Notes under the pieces: generated by a model
Told to the model about the DNA's origin: nothing
Seen by the model: the letters and a program-made list of their open reading frames with translations, nothing else
The model's database searches: none
Part shown: in pieces, positions 9,593 to 21,020 of the stretch
Numbering within the stretch: position 1 is the first letter of the stretch
Layout: each line of letters starts with the position of its first letter
Program-made: the position numbers and the translations under genes
Assembly: GCA_032164245.1 (NCBI GenBank)
Contig: JAVMKO010000003.1
Location: forward strand, 139,427,259-139,491,258
Reading direction: 5' to 3'
DNA length: 64,000 nt
Source of the DNA: Sternotherus odoratus
Lineage: Eukaryota; Chordata; Testudines; Kinosternidae

Positions 9593-11798
9593 GCAACGAT
9601 TGTTACTTCCAGGCCAAGGAATCCTTGGTTATCCCCCCTGTAAGTCCACCTGTAATATACATGTAACAATTTGTACATTTTCCTTTTAGCATCCATTCTG
9701 TGCCTTTTTATTTGCGGGCAATAAACCCATTTTTATTCTCCATTTTTCATTCCCAATAGCAGCAGGTTGGGCCCCAATTGGTTAAAGACAGGTAAGGAAC
9801 CCTCCATTTAGGAACTGGGAATGGATGGTATTCTCCTGGAATACAGTACATCCATCACTTGATTTCCCCCCTCCCCCCTATTGGGAAAATCATGCTTTCC
9901 ATGCAGGTTATACCATGCAGTAATCTTTGCTGCTATATGCATTCATTTTCCTTGTATAATAGTCACCAAAATAATGGTAATAACAAGACAAACAACACAA
10001 ACAACACAAAACACACAACACAATCTTTGTTGCGAGAGTAGACCCATGGTGTTCTGGGTAGTTCTTTTACTGGTGCCAGCTTCCCCACAGTATCTGAAAA
10101 ACAAAATAAATATTTCCCAGCCCCTTGGTGGGGACAGATTATTGCTTAAAAATACCCCTCTTTGACAATTTTTTTTGTGAACTGCAGAAAAACAGAAGAA
10201 TTACCTTTATACTTTTTGTTTTGTTTTATAGGCAGCCTAGAGTTTTACCCTTAAAGGGAAAGAGTGAATTACCCCACTGTTGATTTATGAAATTCATGAG
10301 ATTGTGTACCTCAGTTCCCCCTTATACAACAGACCAGGTTTGTAATGGTTTTTCTGCTGTGCCAAGCTTTAAGTTTATTCACAGGTAATAACTGAGAGGC
10401 AATATTACCACGAGACCTCTGACATGAAATTTGCTTTCAATTACCATTTTTAGCATGCTTAAATATTTTCCCCCAAAATCATACACATTATACATGGTTA
10501 CGGGATTACTCCCTGGCATTTATTCCAAGGTTTGACATTGTGACAGATTTCTTAGATCCACTTTAAGGCTCAGTGTTGTGCATCTCACCCCTGCTATTTC
10601 TCCAGAGGGGCACTGTCAAAAAAATTTAACTTTTGTTTTCTTCCTCTCCTGCAGTTTTTAGCTGCTATTTATTAACCTCCCCCCCCCCAAATAATAATAA
10701 TAATAATAAAAAAATCCAGAATCTTTCCCCATTCTTCCAGTTCTGGCTGCCCAGCCAGGAACATATTCTATAATTCTTATTTTAAAATATATTATACTCT
10801 ATAAAAACATGGAAGTACCCAAAGGGTTAAATGCTAAATACCAAAGCCATATCACAGTAGCTGCCCCGTGGTCTAGCACAAGGGTGGGTTAGTGTTGTCT
10901 CTTTGAATGAGAGATTGAAATAGAATTTTAGTGGCATTGTTTTTTATTAAAAAAAATTAAAACCAAATCTGTTTATTTTAAACCTACAAACAGAATTTTA
11001 CAAACCATGAGTGCTGGTTTAGGTTCTTAAAACATTACATAATTATACAAAAACGATTTACACACACATCTTTCCTTTTGCTCAACATCCCTTGCACTGC
11101 TTTTATTATGTTTTATACAGTTGTATTCCAATTAGACTCCAATCTTGTACCACTAGAAACAGTCAAGTTAAGTTCCAATAGAAACCCCTTACATTCCTAC
11201 ACTGATTTAATTAACTTGTTCAATAATTAAATATAGATCGGAGTATTTGGCTGTTGCTGCCTGCAGCAGTCCTTTACAGACAATTCTGTAGGAAAAGGGC
11301 CCATTTTCCCTTAGAATAGCTATAAAGGCTCCTGGGTCAAAAACATAGTGCTGGTAGTAGCCACCTGACCCCCTTGCAATCAGGGCCGGCGACAGAAATT
11401 TTGGGGCCCCCTACTCTGATCGTTTGGGGGCCCCCTACTCTGATCGTTTGGGGGGCCCCCAGCCTATTCTCCTTCCCCCTCTGCCTGACCTGGCCCACCC
11501 AACCTAATCTCCTCCCCCAGCCTAACCTCCTCCCCTCCCCACCCATCCCTGCCTGGCCCACCCTGCTGTTGGGGGTGATCTTCCTTTACCCCCGCCCCGC
11601 CCAGCCTCCCTCCATCTCTAACTGCCTTCCCTCCCCCACCCCTGCCTGGCCTGGCCCATCCCACCGAACCTAACCTCCTCCCCCCTCCCACTCCCAACCC
11701 AGCCTCCTAAACAGAGAGAGAGAGACTTGGGAATAAAAAATTGCCCAAGATGGCTAAAGCCTTGTTTAGAGGGCAGAAAAATGGAGGATATTGTAATA

Positions 11799-13068
11799 CA
11801 GTAGACTCTCGATTATCCAGAATGATCGGGAAAACCTTAATCCCGGTTAATAAAATCCCAGATAATCAAGCGTCTACGGGGGTGTGTGTGTGGTTCCACC
11901 GGCCGCCCTGGGGTGGTGGGTGGGGATGGTGGTGGTCCCATCACCTGCCCCAGTCAGCTCCCGCTGCCAGTCTGGGTGTAGGGAACCCAGGCTGGCAGCG
12001 GGAGCTCAGACCCTGGCTAACAGGAGCCTGCGGGGAAACTCTAAAGTGGCAGCCGGCTGAGCGCTCAGCCGGTTGAGCGCTCAGACTGCCACCGCTTTTG
12101 GTTTTCCCCCCAGGTTCCTGCCAGCTGGGGTCTCAGCCTGCAGCCAGCCTGGGCTTCCTACAGCCAGGCTGGCAGCAAGTTGAGACCCCAGCTGGCAAGG
12201 GATCCACCGGGGGAAACCCCAAAGCGGAGGCAGGCTGACTGCTCAGCCCGCCACCACTTTGGGCTCTCTCCCCAGGCTCCTGCCACCTGCCCCACTCAGC
12301 TCCCGCTGACAGCTTGGATGTAGGGAACCCAGGCTGACAGCGGGAGCAGACTGGGGCAGGAGGCAGGAGTCAGGACCCCGGCTGGCAAGCGGCCAGCCAG
12401 GGGAAACCCCAAAGTGGCGGCAGTCTGAGCGCTCAACCCGCCGCCGCTTTGGGCTCTCTCCCCAGGCTCCTGCCAGCCGGGGTCCTGCTGCCTGCCCCAG
12501 TCAGCTCCTGCTGCCAGCCTGGGTGTAGGAAGCCCAGGCTGGCAGCAGAAGCTGAGACCCCCGCTGACAGGAGCCTGCGTGGAAAGTCTAAAGCGGCAGA
12601 GAGCTGAGCAGTGGCGGCAGCAGCCGAGCTCTCAACCCCCTGCTGCTTTAGAGTTTCCCCGCAGGCTCCTGCTAGCTGGGGTCTCAGCTCCCGCTGCCAG
12701 CCTGGGCTGGCTGGCTGCAGGCTGAGACCCCCGCTGGCAAGGGGCCAGCCAGGGAAACCCCAAAGCAGCGGCAGGTTGAGCGCTCAGACCACCGCCACTT
12801 TGGGGTTTCCGCCCCCGCTGGCCCCTTGTCAGCCGGGGTCCTGCCTCCTGCCCCAGTCTGCTCCCGCTGTCAGCCTGGGTTCCCTGCACCCAGGCTGGAA
12901 GCAGGCTGAGACCCCAGCTCCTAAGGGGCCAGTGGGAGAAGCCCCAAAGCAGTGGCAGGCTAAGACTGAGCCCGCCGCCGCTTTGGGGCTTCCCCTACCG
13001 ACCCGTTTAGACATCCCAGTTAATCCGCAGCCCGGTTAACCCGCGCCCAGATAATCGGGAGTCTACTG
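11799..13068. mobile_element. Tigger/pogo-like element nested in the hAT
   Basis: The inverted termini CAGTAGACTCTCGATTATCC and its near-complement GATAATCGGGAGTCTACTG are flanked by TA (11797-11798 and 13069-13070), as expected for Tc1/mariner-Tigger elements. The 1270-bp interior carries no transposase. It is built of alternating direct and inverted modules such as CCAGGCTGGCAGCGGGAGC, TGAGCGCTCAGCC and CTTTGGGCTCTCTCCCCAGG. Confidence 0.85.
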
Positions 13069-13754
13069 TATACACAAAGGGATAAATTTCAACAACTCGG
13101 CCAAGGGCTGCAGCTGCTTCTCTCTCTTTATAAGGAAGCAACACACACAAAAGATAAAGGGAGAGAGAAAGAGAAGAAAGCTGCAAAGCCCTCAGCACAG
13201 GCAGACTCCCTGATCTCTCCCAAGCCCACTCCACTCGCCCGCCGCCCTTTTCAACGCCCAAAGCGCAGTTTGGAGCAACTCCACATTTTGAAATAAAAGG
13301 ATATAAAAGAGTCGGGGAGGGGGGCGGAGAGGCCAAGCGGGAGAGGGGGAGTTTGCCGCTGAGAGCTCAGCGGGAGACAGAGACCCGGCTGTATCAAGCC
13401 GGGCAGGCTCCTCTTACCTTGTGCCCACTCCGAGCTCCCTGGGGCCCCCTTGCTGCATGCTGTGTACCCCACTGAGCACCGGCAGGGGAGGCAGTGGGGA
13501 AGGAATTGCCCCTGCGGCTACAGCTGGCTGACATGCCCAGAGCGGCGGCGGCCGGAGCGGGGAGAGCGCAGAGACACAACGAGGCGCTCCCAGCCCAGGC
13601 GGCAGCGGAGCAGCCCCGGCACCCACAGGCAGCGACGGAGCCGGGCAGCCCGGCCCAGGCCCCTCCCGCCCTCACCAGCTCGCGGCGGCAGCGGCTCCCC
13701 CATGGCAGCGGCGCGAGCAGGGAATCCCCGGGAACCGTCTCGCGCCGCCCCCTG

Positions 13755-13807
13755 TGTACCGGGCCCCGGACTTAAGGGGGCCCCCCTTAAGTCCGGGGCC
13801 CGGTACA
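13755..13807. repeat. Perfect 53-bp palindrome in hAT subterminal region
   Basis: The arms read TGTACCGGGCCCCGGACTTA inward on both strands and meet at a G/C centre. Equivalent but imperfect palindromes occur at about 1165-1227 and 3555-3630 in the two related copies, so the structure belongs to the element family. Confidence 0.9.
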
Positions 13808-14324
13808 GATCTACCCCCCTGTCGCCGGCCCTGCTTACAATGTTTCCTCTAATTTTTGACAGGTTGTGTGCGCAAAAAATTTTGACTGTGCAAATTTTTG
13901 TGCGTGCGGTGTTTCGCTGTGTGCACAGGGTTTAGGATCTCTGTCTGTGCACACATGCGCACAGCTTAGAGGAAACAATGCTCCCTTGTATAATTTAACT
14001 ATCAGGAGTTCATTCAATGTTACTGTACCAAGCTGCACATTTACATATCTGGGTTTTATTTTTAATCCACAAATTCTTTTCTTAAAACACCACAACTGTT
14101 AGTCTTTAAGATTTTTACAACCGTTATTTTTCAGCATTTTCACAACTCCTAACTGTGTACTTTCCTCCAAACTTCCCCCAAACTTTGTAGTATTAATTTC
14201 TACAAAAGCTACTTGTAACTTTTTACTTACTTTAAATTGTTCACTTGTGCATTCAATTTTTTTAAGGTGGTATATTTTACCTGTATGGTTTCGTGGATGT
14301 TAGTCTTGCTTTAAGGGGGGGGGG

Positions 14325-14385
14325 GGGTTAAAGTAGATGACCTTCTGAGGTCTCTTCCAACCATGATATTCTATGATTTTAATGA
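14325..14385 (+). mobile_element. CR1 LINE 3'-end fragment
   Basis: The block contains GATGACCTTCTGAGG then TCTCTTCCAACC and ends ATATTCTATGATTT, the conserved 3' tail of CR1 elements. Only the last ~60 bases are present, next to a G-run. Confidence 0.75.
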
Positions 14386-14619
14386 CTTCGCCACCAAGTA
14401 CAATCCTTACAACATGGCTGTCTTACTCTGTGCTTCCTTTACCTTGGGATTATTTAAAAAGACAGTAAAATATTTGTTTTCATGGTCACCCAGGGATCTT
14501 TTAATTAAAAAAATTAAATGAAATGCAGCAGACCTCTCATGCTTTGTCCAAACTCAAAGTATCATCCACTGAAACTTTAGAAACCCAAAAGTGTGGAAAA
14601 AGGGGAAGAGGACGATGGG

Positions 14620-14935
14620 GGGGGGGGGGGGGGCTCCAGGCTCCAGGCACCAGGCACCAGCACAGCCTGCGGTGGCAAGCCACAGTGCGCGGCCTGCTGT
14701 TCACTGTCAGGACGGCAGTCAGGTGGTCTTCGGAGGCATGCCTACAAGAGGTCTGCTGGTCCTGCAGATTCGGCGGCATTTTGGCAGTGGTATGTCGAAA
14801 CAGAGGGACCGGTGGACCTCCCGCAGAAATGCCGCCGACTCGGCGGGACCAGCGGATCTCCCGCAGGCGTACAGCCGAAGGCCGCCTGACTGCCGTGCTT
14901 GGGGCAGCAAAAAATGTAGAGCTGCCCTGGAAGAG
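14620..14935. mobile_element. Degraded hAT element (GGCTCCAGGCACCAG family)
   Basis: The left part GGCTCCAGGCACC and right part TAGAGCTGCCCTGG match the termini of the small hAT at 56430-56583. Inside are inverted copies of a GCCGCCGAATCTG-like module. The overlapping frames on both strands (up to 143 codons) are compositional and lack domains. Confidence 0.55.
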
Positions 14936-15734
14936 GTGGAAAGAACGCAAGTAACCCAGTGAACTCCAGGGTACAAGCTACCAGCAGCAAATTAAGTAAG
15001 CTGAGAAAAAGAAGGAAAAGAAGAAAAGGATATAGTTAACTCTGAGCTAGGAGTAGGGCTCCCTGGGGTGAAACTCTTGAACCCCTAGGTTCTCATTCTG
15101 CCTCTGGGAGGAGAAGGGTTTGTGGGGGTTTTTTTTAACCGGCTCCTGCAAACCCTCCCGGTGTGTCACTCCCCCAGGACCAAGTCTCAGCTCCAGGTTT
15201 TTTTAAGTAGTTTGTTAATCTAGTCTGCTTTTGACTTCAAACCCTGTTGTGCCAAATTATTTTTAACTACCCTTAACTTTGACTGAGAACCCTTCAGGAG
15301 CTCTTGCTGAAGCTGCACTAAACTTGAAGGGTTACTGGCAGCCTGTGAGAAGGGACGGGTGGCTAAATAGGGACAAGATTTTTTCTTTAAGGCGTCTACT
15401 TGACCCTTCTGGGCCAGGTTCTTTGACTTAAGACGATTAAAATTGTCCATAGATATTTTTTTAAGCTAAAACCTGACAGATCCTCATAGAAAGCCTGCAA
15501 CAAAACAGCCTTTTTTCTTTTTTAGCCTGGGAGCACTTGGACGCCAGAACAGTTTCCATGCACACTTGGGTGGCTGGCCAGCCCTTGATAATCCCAGGAG
15601 GGAGCCCTCCCCTCCCAATCTCCCCACCAGTTCATTAATAAACTCTTTTTAACCGGAGTTGCAGTAAAGGCCCATTCAACTTACTCATTGAATCCCTGGC
15701 GAGATGTGATGATCAGGCACGACTTTCACCGGGG

Positions 15735-15752
15735 ATCCTATTCATGACACCA
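15735..15752 (-). promoter_or_regulatory. Primer-binding site of the LTR retroelement
   Basis: On the minus strand, two bases inside the LTR end (CCAACA), the sequence reads TGGTGTCATGAATAGGAT. It begins with TGG, complementary to a tRNA CCA end, and TGGTGTCA fits a tRNA-Leu acceptor. The tRNA identity is inference, from about 15 of 18 positions by eye. Confidence 0.65.
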
Positions 15753-15754
15753 GA

Positions 15755-17040
15755 TGTTGGAAGAAGAACAGGCGGATTTTAGTAGATGGGCTTCTTTATT
15801 GTTCCCCTGGACCCAATTGTCCAGTAAGCACTGGATTAGTTACATCGTACTCTTTTTATTTACATTAGTATGTAAATTCCTACATTTATTACAACACCTC
15901 CACCCCCAACCCTTCTGGAGTAATATGAACCCCCCCATATAATAAATATTGATAACCCTCTACTGAATATAATTATTCCTACCCCTGGTTACTATTTACC
16001 TCATTAGCATATTCTACAGATAAGCTTTATTTTGAAGAGACTTCTTTGCTACAACTCGCAGTTATGAACTCTTTGGATCAGCAGTTTGCAGGGGATGGAG
16101 AAAGGAGCCATGACCCAGGGCTCGCTTATGTAGCTGGGAAAGGAAGGGAGGAGGAGATAACGCTTCTTTACCCAAAAGGTATTCTTTAGATCCCCACAAT
16201 TCTTATGCAGCTGCAACACTTATTAATTCTTAACAAGGAGAAGGGAGGAGAAAGGGGTAATACATTATCTATTCAGTGAAGGAATAGTGCATGTCTGTGG
16301 CCTTGGTTACACTGGCACGTTATAGTGCTATAAAGCCTCCAGGAGCACTAAACTCCCTACCCATCCACACTGCCAAGGCATGTATTGCGCTATAAACCCA
16401 CAGTTATACCGTTCCCGGTAATCCTCCCTTCCTTGAGGAATAACAGCTATTGCGTATTCCCTGTAGCGTATTATCACAAGTGTAAACAGTCATTACGCTA
16501 TAAGTGATCTCTGGCATGCCTCCGAGCCATTTAAGGCAATTGATGTCTCTTCGCGTTGTTTTGAACTCGGCAGGAGGAATGTGGAAGTACCTTTTCAGAG
16601 TTTCTCTCTTAACTCGGCAGATAAGCACTGCAAATGTTTACAAAGGGAGCTGTGTGACCAAGAAACTATTAAAGCAGGCTCTAATTTCAAAGGAAACCAC
16701 TGACAAGACTTTCAGCCGGTAGAAAATCCCCTCGCTCTCTCCCTCTGCATACACACTACATGTTCCCCCTTACCCCCCTCGTTTGAAAAGCACGTTGCAC
16801 CCAGCTGAATGCTGGGATAGCTGCCCATAATGCACCACTCCCTGTACCACTGCAAGTGCCGCAAATGTGGCCACGCCAGGACATTTTATAGCACTATACC
16901 TATTGCTGTATATGGGTACAGCTATAACCAAAAGCGCTATAATCCTGTAAGTGTAACCATGGCCTGTGTCTATTCCTTGATACCATGCCAGCCCAGTAGC
17001 AGTTTTTCAAGTCTTTAATTAACCCTTATATATCCCAACA
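15755..17040 (-). repeat. Right LTR of the 8.3-kb retroelement (its 5' LTR)
   Basis: It spans TGTTGGAAG to CCCAACA, is interrupted by a Harbinger MITE at 16299-16964, and is about 620 bp without it. Confidence 0.85.
16299..16964. mobile_element. PIF-Harbinger MITE in the right LTR
   Basis: The inverted termini GGCCTTGGTTACACT and GGCCATGGTTACACT (as rc) bound 666 bp. Comparison with the other LTR fixes the empty site and shows a 3-bp duplication, tgt. The right end GCGCTATAATCCTGTAAG matches the end of the coding Harbinger element at 6353, so that element family may have mobilised it. No transposase is visible. Confidence 0.85.
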
Positions 17041-17045
17041 CAGCC

Positions 17046-18597
17046 TTTACTTGGAAAAGCAGAGTTCATTATGGAGACAAATATCTAGTCCCTACTCTCT
17101 GAAGCAACACTTTTAACTCATGTTAGGGTCCACTTATTTCTTACTCTTCCTCTAGCAGGTGAATTAAGAACTAGGATCTTTCAATTAAACCTGACAATCG
17201 GAGGGTTTTTTTGTTTTTGTTTTTTTTAAAGACTCCATGACAATTTGGGGATTGGAGTTGGCTCCAATGCTTGTAGCCCCATGTCTATCTTTTCCCCTTT
17301 ATGCAGTGCATTAAAACATTGCATAAGAGTTGGGGCCTGCCCTCGCCCCAGAAGTATCTGAATTTCAGTGTAGTTATGCATATTTAATTTGTGAAGCACT
17401 GTGAGACCCATCAACATGAAAAGTGTAAGGTAATTGTAGTAGCATTTGGCATAGCAGCAGCAGAACAATTAAACTAAAGAATTGCTCAGAACAGCTCATA
17501 CCTAAAAATTACTAGAGTATTTGTGCCTTTTGGCCTTTACCACCCCAGAAGTTTCAAAAGACTTGCAAAAGTTAATTGCTTTTAGGGAAGTTTGCCTAAC
17601 CTAGCAAGAGCTTATCAAGCTAAACCAGAAGGTTTAACAGGGAGGAAGCCGGACTTTTTTTGAAATTTTATATTATTATTTTTAAAATACACGGGGCCAC
17701 CTTCTTTCTTGGTGTTAATTCACATAGTTAACCGAGCTACAAGCATGGATGAACTTGACTCATGCTGAATTTCTAAAATCTCACTTATAAAAAAAATGAG
17801 ATTGTAAGGGTTTCATTTGAAGCTATACTTGCAAAAAATTAGGCTAATGAAGTGCACACTGCTAGAACTGGATTAGAATGTGGGATTGGCAAGCAGTTGA
17901 AATGACAGTTCCCTCTAATGGAAGTACTAGCAAAATCCAGAACTGGGCTCAAGCTATTCTATATCTTGACTATCAAGGCATTTAAAACATTTTTTGTTTT
18001 AGATAGAGAAATAATAATAATAAAAGCTAACCACTAAGCGGACCTTGCAAATAGACCCAAAATGCATCCTGCAAAAAGACATTCTCATTGCCCTTTGGCA
18101 ATGGCACTCAGAACATTTTGCAGGCCTGCTGCAATGCTTGATTCTCATTATTTCTGGCTTTGTTTTCACAAACTGCCATCCTACAAGTTCTCCTAAAGTA
18201 AATTTGCTGCTAGTGCCAAAAAGCAGAAAACTTAAAAAATAGCTAATTCTGTCATATTTACATCCCTATTTCCCGGTATTGAAAATAAGGAGGTTGCCCC
18301 TAAATGAACTAACAATGGACGTGACAGAAGGGGATGGATGGCAATGATCAAGATGATTAAATCTTTGCCCATGAATCCTAACGGCAGATCCTGTATGGCC
18401 AATTGCCTTCTGAACTGAAATGTTATGTCTGGCAGTGTGTGAGAGAGGGTCATGATGACCCAACAGAGAAAAATAAGGTTTTATTCTCTAAGTTTTGTGT
18501 CATCAGAAAAGTTCATCATATTTACTGCATGTTTGGGAGATATAAAGGGAACAAAATCATTCTTTCTGGCGCTAAAGTATCTGATGATAGTCCACTA
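17046..18597. other. Unique AT-rich intergenic DNA
   Basis: No coding region, RNA gene or clear repeat is seen. Short open frames lack domains and splice context. Confidence 0.5.
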
Positions 18598-18887
18598 GGG
18601 CCATGTTTACATTAGTGAACTTAGAGTGGCACAGCCGTACCGATGCAGCTGCGCCGCTGTAGGATTGCTTGTGTATCTGCCCTATGCCGACAGGAGAGAA
18701 CTCTCCCGTTGACCTACTAAACCACTTCAATGTGAGTGGTGGAAGCTCTGTCGGCTTCTCTTGCTGACACAGTACTGTGCACACGAGTGCTTATGTGGCG
18801 AAACTTGTGTTGCTCGTGGTTTGTTTGTTCACACTTGAGTGATGTAAGTTTTGTGGCCATAAGTGACAGTATAGTGTAGACACTGCC
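18598..18887. mobile_element. MITE with CATGT(T/C)TACA(C/T)TAG-type termini
   Basis: The left end GGGCCATGTTTACATTAG and right end ATAGTGTAGACACTGCC are inverted copies. Internal motifs (cttgtgttgctc, gatgtaagttttgtggc) match, in inverse order, the MITE at 42119-42392, so both belong to one family. Confidence 0.65.
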
Positions 18888-19816
18888 TAAATCTTTAGTT
18901 TCATAAATAGAGGTGTGTGATGGGAGTAAAAAGCCCTTCAGTTCTTGGGGAGGGGGGCAGGAGGAGGTGAGAGGAAGTCCTCTTTGTGACTATAAGCACT
19001 ATATCCAACTTCTATAAGAAGCTAAACAACACAGGCCCTTCAGGCTGGGGGATTTCATCCTCTCCAGCTTGTCTGCGTCTGATGGAACACAGTCATTGCA
19101 CTGGAGATTCCATCTGTTCAGGATCCCTGGCCTTGTTAGCCTGAAAAGGTCAACAAGAGGCCTGTCTGATCTCAGAGTAGAAAAAGGACCAGTCTCAAGA
19201 GGTGCATCTAAAGTAGGACAGCGAGTTCTATGACCTGGAAGTTTCTGACTTTGACTCTTGTGCTTGTTTAACCCCGTGAAAGGAATAGTAAATTTAGACT
19301 TCTGTGCTTGAGTCACAAGAGCCAGCAAATAAAGGCAGAAACCACAGTAAAAATAGTAACAGCTAGTTGTTACTCAGCATTTATGACAAGCTGTGTGGAA
19401 GAAGACAGTACCTGATTCAAAATACAGGTGGAATTGTGGGAGGCAGAAGGGAAGCCTGGAAACTGGCCAGGTCATGAGGATTCAACACCCTTACTCTTAT
19501 AGCCCCTAAATGGTCAGGACTTTGTTTTGATGTGCAGCACAGTGCCTCCTAGCCCCATGGACGGGCATTGGTTTGGTACAAACTTAGAGCCAGAAGAGCC
19601 ACCTATTGAACTGCACACACTGCTTTGTGTGCACCAGCTGGAAGGATAAAGCCAGGTACACTCTGGGGCTAATATTGTCTTGAAACTTGCAAGGAACATA
19701 TATACTTGTTGGAAGGATGTTCAGAAAGATGGGCCATTTGAAACCTGCTCAGTTATATTCTTTTTAGGCACTTGCTGTCATCACTGTAAATGTCTGAGCA
19801 ACTTCCATAGATGCTG
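18888..19816. other. Intergenic, no feature recognised
   Basis: No domain-bearing frame, RNA gene or clear repeat terminus was found. The 109-codon minus-strand frame at 18999-19328 has no recognisable motif. Confidence 0.45.
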
Positions 19817-20560
19817 TCAAGGGTCTATTCCCCCACTCTGAACTCTAGGGTAAAGATGTGGGGACCCTGCATGAAAGAAGAAATAGCCCCCAAGCTTATT
19901 TTACCAGCTTAGGTTAAAACTTTTCCCCCAAAACCCAAACTTCTCCAGTTGGGGCTTGGAAAACGCTGCCACCACCAATTTGAACCCCCCAAACCATGGG
20001 TTAGGGTAAATTGGAACCCCTACTTTAACACCCCCCAAATCTCTTTCCTTTACCTGGGAGAGATTCGAGAACAAAGACCACAAACCCTCACTTGCTGTGA
20101 GACGTGCCAAACCAGGATCGATCCAATGGGAACAAACAGTCAAATTCTTAAAAGAAAGATTTTAATAAAAGGAACAGAAGAAGTACAGATCCCTGGTACA
20201 GAAATCAATAGAGAATAAAATTCCGTGCATCACACAGCCCTCACTGACCCTCACCCTTGGAATTTCTCCACTGCTAAAGCGAACAGCAAAGCAGCACCAT
20301 GGATCAATTATCAAGTGATACAGACAAGCAACAAAACACTTACTGCTGGACTTTTGGCTTTCTTAGAAGGTTATAGAATTGTAGAATAGAAACATAGGTG
20401 TGAGAACAGCACAGACACACACCGAGCTAGCCGAGGAGAGAACGAAACAACAACAACCCGGGAGCAAAGTGAAAGTAAAACCCTTTTTCCTTTGTTCCCC
20501 ATTCATTACATCCTCTCCTTCTCTGGGTTGCTTCAGGTTAACTCTTCACAGGTAAAACAG
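19817..20560 (-). mobile_element. LTR/ERV-like fragment
   Basis: It begins TGTCAAGGGTCTATTCCCC and continues with AAGCTTATTTTACCAGCTTAGG, which I associate with a common turtle LTR. A minus-strand polyadenylation-like signal lies near 20158-20170. The right limit is uncertain. Confidence 0.45.
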
Positions 20561-20566
20561 TACAGT

Positions 20567-21020
20567 AAAACCTCCATTTAATGGACTAATTCGGGCGAGG
20601 GGGTGTCCGTTAAATCCAAAAGTCTGTTATTTAATAATAATAAAAAAAAGAGCTGTCGGAGCAGCAGCCCGCCCGCCACAGGGTAGTGGCGGCAGCTCCG
20701 CAGCCTGCTCGCTGCTGGGACTCGGGCGGGAGCCGGCAGCCAGCCCGCCTGCAGGCGGGACTCGGGCGGGAGCCGGGAGCCGGCAGCCTGCCCGCTGTTG
20801 TGACCCGGGCGGCAGCTGGGAGCTGGCAGCCAGCCCGCCTGCGGCTGGGACCCCGGCGGCAGCCGGGAGCTGGCAGCCAGCCCGCACGGGTCCAGGCTCC
20901 CGGGACCCGCCAGCCAACCCGCCCGCTGCCTGGACCCGGGCGGCAGCCAGGAGCCGGCAGCCAGACCGCCCGCTGCCGTGACCTGGGCGGCAGCCGGGAG
21001 CCGGCAGCCCGCCCGCCAGA
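20567..21020. mobile_element. Tigger-like left end with GC-rich minisatellite
   Basis: CAGTAAAACCTCCATTTAAT (about 20571-20590) is a Tigger-type terminus. After an AT stretch come about six ~55-60-bp units around GGGAGCCGGCAGCCAGCCCG (20680-21015). No matching right terminus is seen, so the copy is truncated. Frames of up to 125 codons here are repeat artefacts. Confidence 0.65.

Larger units (their letters stand above)
11381..13833. mobile_element. hAT element, large GC-rich copy
   Basis: The termini CAGGGCCGGCGACAG and CTGTCGCCGGCCCTG are identical to those of the copy in OXER1. The 8-bp duplication is cttgcaat (11373-11380) and cttacaat (13834-13841), one mismatch. The left subterminal region repeats CCCCCTACTCTGATCGTTTG twice. 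A perfect 53-bp palindrome at 13755-13807 lies near the right end. A Tigger-like element is nested at 11799-13068. No transposase frame was recognised; the frames at 13394-13935 are GC-driven. Confidence 0.9.
8761..17040 (-). mobile_element. Non-autonomous LTR retroelement (ERV-like) with nested insertions
   Basis: Two related LTRs begin TGTTGGAAGAAGAACAG at 8761 and 15755; the right one ends CCCAACA at 17040. The host duplication cagcc flanks the whole (8756-8760 and 17041-17045). The minus-strand AATAAA (8802-8807) and a TGG-starting primer-binding site next to 15755 set the orientation. After removing nested elements each LTR is about 610-625 bp. The interior (about 9593-11380 and 13842-15754) has no open frame longer than about 95 residues and no visible reverse transcriptase or protease motif, so it probably moved in trans. 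A 76-codon minus-strand frame at 15450-15220, Lys/Gln/Ser-rich, lies where a gag start might be but is not recognisable. Confidence 0.85.

Noticed and set aside
11981..13039. 142-codon frame and neighbours
   Set aside because: These are repeat modules of the Tigger-like element with no recognisable domain.
14523..14990. 143-codon frame with Cys/Arg-rich sequence
   Set aside because: It overlaps a degraded hAT, and comparable frames occur on the opposite strand.
16404..16628. 74-codon minus-strand frame in the Harbinger MITE
   Set aside because: No catalytic motifs; the element is only 666 bp.
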